From positions 62,001 to 126,000 of the forward strand of contig JALIZF010001506.1 in the NCBI GenBank assembly GCA_029948255.1: a stretch of DNA of 64,000 bases, read 5' to 3'. This DNA is from Telmatactis stephensoni. Its lineage: Eukaryota; Cnidaria; Anthozoa; Actiniaria; Isophelliidae. Both the position numbers and the translations under genes were made by a program. How positions within the stretch are numbered: the first letter of the stretch is position 1; each line of letters opens with the position of its first letter. This document shows, one piece after another, positions 57,601 to 64,000 of this stretch. Below the pieces are notes generated by a model. That model made no database searches. It had not been told where the DNA came from and saw only the letters and a list, made by a program, of their open reading frames with translations.

Positions 57601-60600
57601 TATTGGACACAAAAGAGGTACAATCTACTGGGTATTTCTATAAGAAGTGTAGCTTGGTTTGCGCATCTGAGGGGACGATTGAGAGGGACAGGGTCAAGGA
57701 GTGAACATGTATGGGCGTTAACCACAAGTGTCCATATTGGACACAGAAGTATTAAATCCGTATAGCTTAGTGTGACTTGATATTTATGGGGCGTATCATT
57801 AACAAGTAAGGGGGTGGGGTGGGTAAAAGTGAACCGTCCAAAATAACAAAAATAACTATCTGCTCAAATTTTATTTTCGTGTTTTACAGGTTTTAGTCTT
57901 TGATTTCGGATCAGAATTGTACGTGTGGAATGGACAGCAGTCATTATCAGGCCAACGTAAAACAGTTTTCGCCCTTGGTAAACAGCTTTTTGAATCCCCA
58001 TTTGAACCAAGTGGAATCTACAACCCGTTGTACCCTTATGGTAAAGGTGCAGATACAAGCGCCACTACCAATGACAACAAAACAACCCCAGGACGTCCCC
58101 CATGGGCCTTGCTGGGTAGATTGCATGAAAAGGCAGAGACCATTCTCTTTAGAGAGAAATTCCTTGATTGGCCCGATCCAACGAAAATTATCAAGATGAA
58201 GGGTCATCCTAGTAGTGGAGAGTTGATTATCAAGGTAATTTGCGTACACAGAATGCTTGTGCAAAATGAATGTACGTTTAAATTACAGTTGATACGTGGG
58301 TAGGGTAGGGTAGGGTAGCGGAGGGGTGGGGGGTGGGGGGGGGGGGGGGGGACGAGATAAATAGTAGGAATCGGTTTTAAAACGATCCAAGAGATGGGTT
58401 TGTCTTGAGATGGATGCTCGAGATGGTTGACCTCAGGATAGCCCTGTATTGCGTATTTTCTTTCGTTGAGAGTATATAGTGGCCGTGTTTGAGCCCAATT
58501 TGAAGGTAGTTAATGAGATTCTCAGTGAGACAATGACAAAAATCCAACAATAAGAGTACTTTATTTCGTTACTTTCTCAGAAACACATTCCAGTGGAGCT
58601 GAAGCCTTGTGACCCTAAAGCCATGTTAACTGTCCCAGAACCTCTGAAAGGTGAAACCTTTGAGGGCGTTAACGTTGGGCGTGGCCATGGAGTACCAACA
58701 CGGTGGACTGGGGACTACTACAAAGAAGGCAACCTTTGTACTACTGTTGGTCTTACTGTTTGGCATATCAATGAGTACAGACATTATGAATTACCTCCAG
58801 CTAATGTGGGCCATTTCCATTCAGGTAAGAATGATATATAAAAATAAGCAAACCAATAAGGATACAAACATAAGCAAGAACAAAAGACTGTTCGCCATCG
58901 GATCTATAGTGCTATATTTGATATTTGATACTACCGTCTATATTTGATGCACTGAGATTGAGATACAGTCCACTGTCATACCTATCCCAACTTTAGACTC
59001 TAACTCACCAGCGAGTCTCCGGTATTCGATTGAACAACCGACTACAATAGGGAGGATCATGGGTTCAAATCCCGCGTTGGGCTCAGATTTTTCTGGGTTT
59101 TCTCATTTCATCTGTCTTTTGTATGACATTGCTTTATTGTTCGGTGTTTGATGATTATTATTGTCTTCCTAGGTGAAGGTTACGTCATTCGATGGGCCTA
59201 TTACGTCATGAATGATCGTATTGCTAAAGATCGCAAGTCTCGTTGTCGATCGACTATTGCTGGGCGTGTACGAACAGCGTACTACTTCTGGCAAGGGAAT
59301 GACTGTACTGTTAACGAGAAGGGTGCTGCTGCTGTTATGGCTGTTGAACTTGACGAGGAGAGAGGACCTCAGGTGAGACGGTCTTTCTACGTTACGTTTA
59401 ATAGACAGATTGACCCTACGCGACGTGAAAGAGGACGCCGCGCGCGCGGACGAATTTGTCTGGATTGGAATAATCGTTGACGTCGCCGACGTCAAAAAGA
59501 GGAAGCGAGAACAAGCGAAGTGGCGTCCTGAACGTAGCGTCACGACGTTGTCACGGTAGTCACGCAACTAACGAATAAGATAAATTCGTCATCTCTTGTC
59601 CTGTTCTCCCGTCGCGTCGCGTTTGTTAGATTTCTTTATTGTCAAACCAATAGAATTGAAGACAGACACTAGCGGATAGGTATGCAGGCAGATATACAAA
59701 TGATGTTCTTTTCATATTTAGAGTTGATATGAACAACTTCATTAAGGCTTTGTAACAAAGAAGGAAAGACAGGGGGAGGGACAGACAGACAGACAGATAG
59801 ACAGACAGACTTACAGACAGAAGACAGAAAGAAGGACAGACAGTGAAAGAAAGACAAACAGACGGTTAAACGGACGTTTATTGATGACAGTGAGATGAAA
59901 CCAGGAGAAAAAAAGCGCTCTTATGCAAACCATATTGTTTTGGTTACTTCAGGTTCGGGTCGTACAAGGCAAAGAACCGCCTTCTTTTCTTAACCATTTT
60001 AAAGGATCAATGATAATTCATGCTGGAAAGTAAGTATTCCATTAGATAGATCTTACTCGTGGGACAAGTTGCTGTAGTCATCCTCAACAATGTTGCAATT
60101 TCTTGATTCTACTACAACTTTACTGGCTTCCAGCACCTCTTTTTGCACCTCTCATTCAAACGTTTAGCTCCATACTACAGCTCCATTTCTCGATCGACAC
60201 GAAAAACCACGTGAGCTAGTTATTCTATACCTCGTGTTACCGTTTCTCTATACCTCATGTTTTATCACAACTACCTCACTCTTTCGAGTCCTGACACCAA
60301 TTTCTCAATAGTTAAATCAAAATAAGCCCCTCTAAAAGTCTTAACGTAATTCTGTTGAACTTCAAGACTTGCTAAATTCTCCATGGCTGATTTAAAAGTG
60401 CTCTGACTAACCTTTTTTGTCTTTGTATCCTGCATTACTTGCAATTAAAAGCTCGATTCTTCTCCCGTAATCACGTTTTCGTTAGCAATTGTTAAATGTA
60501 ATGGTAAACAAGTCACTTATATTGTTAACTGATAACCATATGATTTTGTCCCTATAACAGTGCGTCCAAGTGTTGGTTCGACGTTGATACGTAAGTTGAC

Positions 60601-63117
60601 GTGGTGCGCACGTGATTGTGTAAATCCTAAGGGGGGTGGGGTAGAGGGATTCTTTGATAGCTGATCGTAAGAACCTTTAGTTGTCCTTAAAATAATGGAA
60701 ATGTAATTACCTATTTTAAAGTAATGTTAAAATGATTAACGCTGTAGGAAAAACGAGTAACGTTCGTCATACGTAAGCGTTCCTCGTTCGTACATTCGTA
60801 TTACATATCGTTTTCATACGTAACGGTAAAATTATTTTGAAGCAGATTTTATAGTCTCTGAAAAATTCGCAGCACCAAACGCGCGTGTCTTGATGTTGTC
60901 AGCTGCGTTCCGTGTGTCAAACACATGCGGTTGCGTCCGTGCATTGACCGTGCTCTGCCGTGGTTACGTTATATTCTGTGAGTTTTTCAAAGTCATACGA
61001 GGCTTGCTGTACAGTTGCATTGTACGTAAGCATGCTGCGTTCGTGTATCATACACGTGCTTTCTACGTTAAGTCTGTACGTAACTGGAGTTTAAAGTGGC
61101 CATGGTTGTGTTCCACGTAATTTTCCATCGCATGCCGCATTCGTAGTGGTGACCATTTACTGCACTATTTTAGATTAATGACAACTGCTTTGGTGCTGTG
61201 GATTTAAAAACATCAAACTGGAACTTAACTTGTTTGAATCATAAGTGCCTGCGCAGTATAGACGCCTTTCAAAAATGACGGGCTCATTGTTCACGAGAAT
61301 GAGGCCAGAAAGGCCTCCACAATCATTATGCCGTCAAATGAGTCTAAGTATGTCCTGTAAAATGCACAGAAAACAGGTATTTCAAAAGGAAAAGAAACAC
61401 ATCGTCCTTGATAGCAATAGAAGTGTCGCCGTGCTTATTTTCTGGTACCAAGGCCTTTGTGGCCTCGTTCTCATGTACTAGGCCGCCATTTTTGAAAGTA
61501 AGTCGTCTATAGAAACACGATTGATTAACAGATATTTGGATTCTGCGTTTGCGTTTAAAGTGATGATTTTCATTCGATTTTTTTGTTGCATTACAGGAAA
61601 ACCCATGTTTCTGACACTATCGAACGGCTATCTGGTAATTATAGCACTTTCAAAATAAATACATCACGAAGTTTACAGTTTCTTCCTTGTACTATGTATT
61701 TCTCAGTTTTCATTCATCTACTTTTCATTTCTTTTTCAGATACTTCAGTTATCCGCCTGTATAGCTTACGCAATGAGGAGTCTACTGAGGGATGTTTAGT
61801 ACAAGTTAAAGCAACGTAAGTACATCACCAAAGCTTCTCTGATTATTTGTTTCTTAGACTGTTGTTCACTCAAGGGAAGTCAGTGGTATGTGCTGTTGGA
61901 GGGGTATACTCGTTACATTGTATAGAAAGGCTTGATATCTGTTCATTTGGCCAGGAAGCTAGGAAGATATTAAAAGGCAGAAAAGGTCAGTTAGTAACGC
62001 TGGAAAGATCCTGATTAGCTAAGAGATTCCAGGTTGTCATTTGGTCAGGTCAGTAAAGAAACGTGTTTTGTGTCGCGAAGTCACCATTTCTTTGTTTAAT
62101 AATACTCTATTTGTTGGCAGGTGTTCGTCATTACGTTCAAGAGGGTGTTTTGTACTCTTAGTTTGTCGTGAAGGACAGATTTACGTATGGTATGGTTGTA
62201 AGGCCACAGAAGGATTAAAAAAGAATATCTTGATAGCAGCCAAAGCTATCCAGGAACGGTAAGCTCATTTGGGACATAATAAGACTACAGTAGAACCTCC
62301 GGTAAGCAGAGGTCCAGCTGAACTGCTGTCCGCTTACGAGAGGTGTCGGCTTATAGGAGGTTAAAAATATAGAGGTTTTCAGGTGGAAGGCTCGAGGGTT
62401 GCTGTTCGCTTATAGGAGGTGTCGGCTTATAGGAGGTTAAAAATATAGAGGTTTTCAGGTGGAAGGATCGAGGGTTGCTGTTCGCTTATGAGAGGTGTCG
62501 GCTTATAGGAGGTTAAAAATATAGAGGTTTTCAGGTGGAAGGGTCGAGGGTTGCTGTTCGCTTATGGGAGGTGTCGGCTTATAGGAGGTTAAAAATATAG
62601 AGGTTTTCAGGTGAAAGGGTCGAGGGTTGCTGTTCGCTTATAGGAGGTGTCGGCTTATAGGAGGTTAAAAATGTAGAGGTTTTCAGGTGGAAGGATCGAG
62701 GGTTGCTGTTCGCTTATGGGAGGTGTCCGTTTGTAGAGGTTCAACTGTATTCAGATTTTTGTCATGGTCATTGTTGATATCTTGATTTCACACACACTGC
62801 CTTGATTGGGCTATTTCAAGAGACCATAATACTAAGAGAACATAACTTAGTATTGACGTCTGTGCGATGTTATATTAGCGGCGAATAAGGCTATTTTTAG
62901 TAATTTCGCCATCGCGCGCGCAAGGTGAGCGCGGACGGGACCGTTTGCTTTTGGCATTTGAATTCTGAGTTTTGGCTTTGTTCTTTCAGGAAACCCGTGG
63001 AATGCAACGTCGAAAATGAACCATTCCTTACTATTACAGAGATGGAAGAAGGCAGTGAACCAGATGCATTCTTTAAAGCTTTAGGAGGCAAAAAGTATTA
63101 CTGTAGTCTTATAAAAG
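44841..63117 (+). CDS. SVIL: Supervillin (5' and 3' partial)
   Basis: Sixteen exons are phase-consistent: 44841-48696, 51238-51631, 54138-54255, 55011-55107, 55425-55586, 56066-56202, 56761-56920, 57463-57617, 57890-58234, 58581-58824, 59173-59372, 59953-60029, 61597-61634, 61740-61815, 62121-62258, 62990-63117. They give about 2108 residues; the next exon is beyond 64000 or unseen. Supervillin-specific blocks are clear: [111 protein letters not shown]. These are degenerate gelsolin/villin repeats. The known protein is a peripheral membrane actin and myosin II scaffold in focal adhesions, podosomes and the cleavage furrow. The villin headpiece expected at the C-terminus is outside the window. 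The absence of a 5' start is discussed under the giant exon. Confidence 0.93.
48697..51237. other. Supervillin intron 1 of the visible part
   Basis: It has a degenerate copy of the TA-flanked MITE right end (about 49540-49626, ending CATGAAATCTGCTC-TA), a CGCGCAACG-type fold-back remnant (about 49640-49900), a short CGGGCTTC/GAAGCCCG hairpin near 50043-50063, the tandem duplication at 50428-50697, and otherwise unique AT-rich sequence. No separate gene is seen. Confidence 0.55.
50428..50697. repeat. Two-copy tandem duplication, 137-bp period
   Basis: TTCCTCTTGGTCCTGCCCTT begins each copy (50428, 50565) and GTGACATCAGGTCAG ends each. The copies differ by only a few bases and by the length of a T-run, so the duplication looks recent. 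Confidence 0.9.
51225..51631 (+). promoter_or_regulatory. SVIL: Possible alternative first exon / internal start of supervillin
   Basis: The exon proper begins at the acceptor TTCAACAG|TA (51238). The same frame opens at an ATG 13 bases earlier (51225, [13 protein letters not shown]). A transcript starting upstream of it would make a shorter isoform that lacks the giant exon yet keeps this exon and all gelsolin repeats. Vertebrate SVIL is known to make several isoforms; use of this ATG is inference. Confidence 0.4.
52985..53225. repeat. Three diverged tandem units containing TTGACATTTTCTC
   Basis: TTGACATTTTCTC...TTGTTTT(A)GCGT...GCA-TGAT blocks recur about every 85-90 bp at about 52995, 53080 and 53150 in supervillin intron 2. 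They are old and degenerate. Confidence 0.55.
53394..53869. repeat. Fold-back element with AAGACCTGGACAC / GACCGGGCCTT ends
   Basis: The left end AAGACCTGGACACAAGGGGC and the right end GTGACCGGGCCTT are imperfect inverted copies, with CGTAACACTGTGCAC and GCGTTGCGCGCAATAC inside. It resembles the 22925-23294 family. It lies in supervillin intron 2. Confidence 0.55.
54585..54921. repeat. TA-flanked MITE, one copy nested inside another
   Basis: An older copy starts at TA-GAGCAGTTCGTATGAG (54585) and stops at GTGCCGTGGTGTC. A complete, better-preserved copy (54693-54836, TA-GAGTAGATTTCAT ... CGAAATCTACTC-TA) follows, and the older copy then resumes with CAAACGTTAATAG and ends in CATACGAAAACTGCTG. 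The younger copy sits exactly at the TCTA site of the core and is flanked by TA on both sides, so it directly shows TA targeting. Confidence 0.85.
57051..57199. repeat. TA-flanked palindromic MITE, best-preserved copy
   Basis: Ends TA-GAGCAGATTTCGTATAAC and CATACGAAATCTGCTC-TA, with the interior ACGGCACCGCACGGTCACGG and a central AATGTTTTTATAGA. It is 149 bp with TA included. It lies in supervillin intron 7. Confidence 0.92.
58990..59085 (+). repeat. tRNA-like fragment with B box
   Basis: GGGTTCAAATCCC is a good B box, preceded by a degraded 5' region. Probably a SINE relic in supervillin intron 10; not a functional tRNA. Confidence 0.4.
62341..62740. repeat. 76-bp satellite, about six units at exact spacing
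   Basis: AGGTGTCGGCTTATAGGAGG recurs at 62341, 62417, 62493, 62569 and 62645, with AGGTGTCCG at 62721, so the period is exactly 76 bp each time. Units contain AGAGGTTTTCAGGTGGAAGG and TCGAGGGTTGCTGTTCGCTT. The spacing has no indels and the units differ by a few substitutions only, so the array is recent. It lies in supervillin intron 15 (62259-62989). Confidence 0.95.
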
Positions 63118-64000
63118 GTACAAATACATAACCTTCAGTCCCTGTAAATACAATTAATAAATTAATACGTTAATAAATTAATAAGTTAATAGATTAATAA
63201 GTTGTGATGCCGATTAGTTTTGATTCAGGCCCGTCGCTTGGGGTGGTTCGAAGGTTCGAACGAACCCCCTCCCTCCCCACAGAAAATAGCAGCTAAGCTT
63301 AGGATACTAGTACTTTCCACCAAAAAACAACAGTCATATGCATTTCTCTCTAAATGAACCTATGGTGAATGCTGGTGAATCATGGTTTTACCAAAACCGC
63401 GACCGTTAGCAATTTATTTTAACGATTTCTTAGTTTTGACAACTCAAGTTTTTTCCACCTTTTCTATATATTCTTTCATAATCTTTTTCTTTTTCTGTCT
63501 TTTCTCTCTAATTAAAAACTAATTTTGATTTCGAGACAAAAAAAAAAAAAAAGGGCCCCGGCAGGTTTCGAACCCGGTTCCTACATTTACCTATTTGCTT
63601 TACAGCACAAGGGTTTTCCAACTGCGCCACGGGATCGCGTAATTTGCACAACAATAGATAGCCAATTTCACGATACACTAGGTTATTTTGTCCTCAAAAT
63701 CCCTTAGTAGACCAGTTAGCCTAGTGGTAAGGTTCAGTCATTTACGGCCTAGGATCCGACTGTTTCCTCCCTCTTTGACTGCGAAGCTCGCTGCGTTCTA
63801 CCGGATAGCGCGGAAGGGGCCGAAATCTCCATCCTATACGTAACATGCGATGATTCAGCAATTTGTCTGGATGCATGGTCCGATTTTTTAGGTTTTGCAT
63901 AAAATTAGAATGCTAATTTCTTTGGGTAACGCGTTCGAGTCCTGCCTGCGCCAACAACATATTTCTTCTTTTCCTTTTTTTTTTTTTTTTTTCAGTTTTT
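63118..64000. other. Supervillin intron, 3' end of window
   Basis: No further supervillin exon is seen. It contains AATTAATA repeats (about 63150-63200), a minus-strand tRNA-like SINE head (about 63548-63640), a plus-strand A-box-like TAGCCTAGTGGTAAGG (about 63718), a separated B-box-like GCGTTCGAGTCCTGC (63932-63946) and a T-run near the end. Confidence 0.55.
63548..63640 (-). repeat. tRNA-derived SINE head (minus strand)
   Basis: On the minus strand, GTGGCGCAGTTGGAAAACCC (A box) and CGGGTTCGAAACC (B box) are well formed and followed by a long T-run that would terminate RNA polymerase III. Arm pairing is incomplete, so a SINE or pseudogene is the call. Confidence 0.55.

Noticed and set aside
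62290..62760. CRISPR-like array because of regular spacing
   Set aside because: The whole 76-bp unit is repeated with no unique spacers, in an intron of an animal gene; it is a satellite.

Overview
This is a window of animal nuclear DNA: AT-rich, with spliced genes separated and interrupted by many short palindromic transposon remnants. Gene content (supervillin, PIG-H, a DEG/ENaC channel, a VPS13-type lipid-transfer protein), small introns and dense fold-back repeats suggest an early-branching invertebrate. An anthozoan cnidarian (coral or anemone) is my best guess, but that is inference and no species marker is visible. Exon models were built by eye from splice signals, reading-phase continuity and remembered family motifs; no alignment was run.

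Layout. (1) 1-6975, + strand: three tandem paralogues (the first cut by the window edge) of an intronless, roughly six-pass membrane protein family that I do not firmly recognise. (2) 10007-12713, - strand: a four-exon gene for PIG-H, a subunit of the enzyme that starts GPI-anchor synthesis; it is largely invisible to simple ORF calling. (3) 13361-30630, + strand, divergent from PIGH across a ~650 bp gap: a 24-exon gene for a 969-residue bridge-like lipid-transfer protein. It has an N-terminal membrane anchor of the BLTP1/BLTP2 kind and a VPS13-type C-terminus with a PH-like tail. It is far shorter than the family members I know and is the most unusual object here. (4) 32345-38503, - strand, convergent with (3): a complete seven-exon, 494-residue DEG/ENaC (ASIC-like) channel subunit. 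(5) 44841 to beyond 63117, + strand: most of a supervillin gene, with a giant 3.86 kb exon for the disordered N-terminal half followed by 15 small exons for the gelsolin/villin-like repeats; the 5' exons and the 3' headpiece are not seen.

The repeats form a second story. One TA-flanked palindromic MITE family is present at least nine times, including one copy inserted inside another. A 1.2 kb element with long inverted repeats and a 9-bp target duplication looks Mutator-like. There are several other fold-back families, tRNA-derived SINE pieces, a 5'-truncated LINE with a reverse-transcriptase YADD motif inside a channel-gene intron, and several satellites (a 76-bp unit repeated at exact spacing, a ~22-bp minisatellite, TTTTC arrays). 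The five loci are functionally unrelated. The one arrangement that suggests shared control is the PIGH/lipid-transfer divergent pair, both of whose products are predicted to act at the endoplasmic reticulum membrane.
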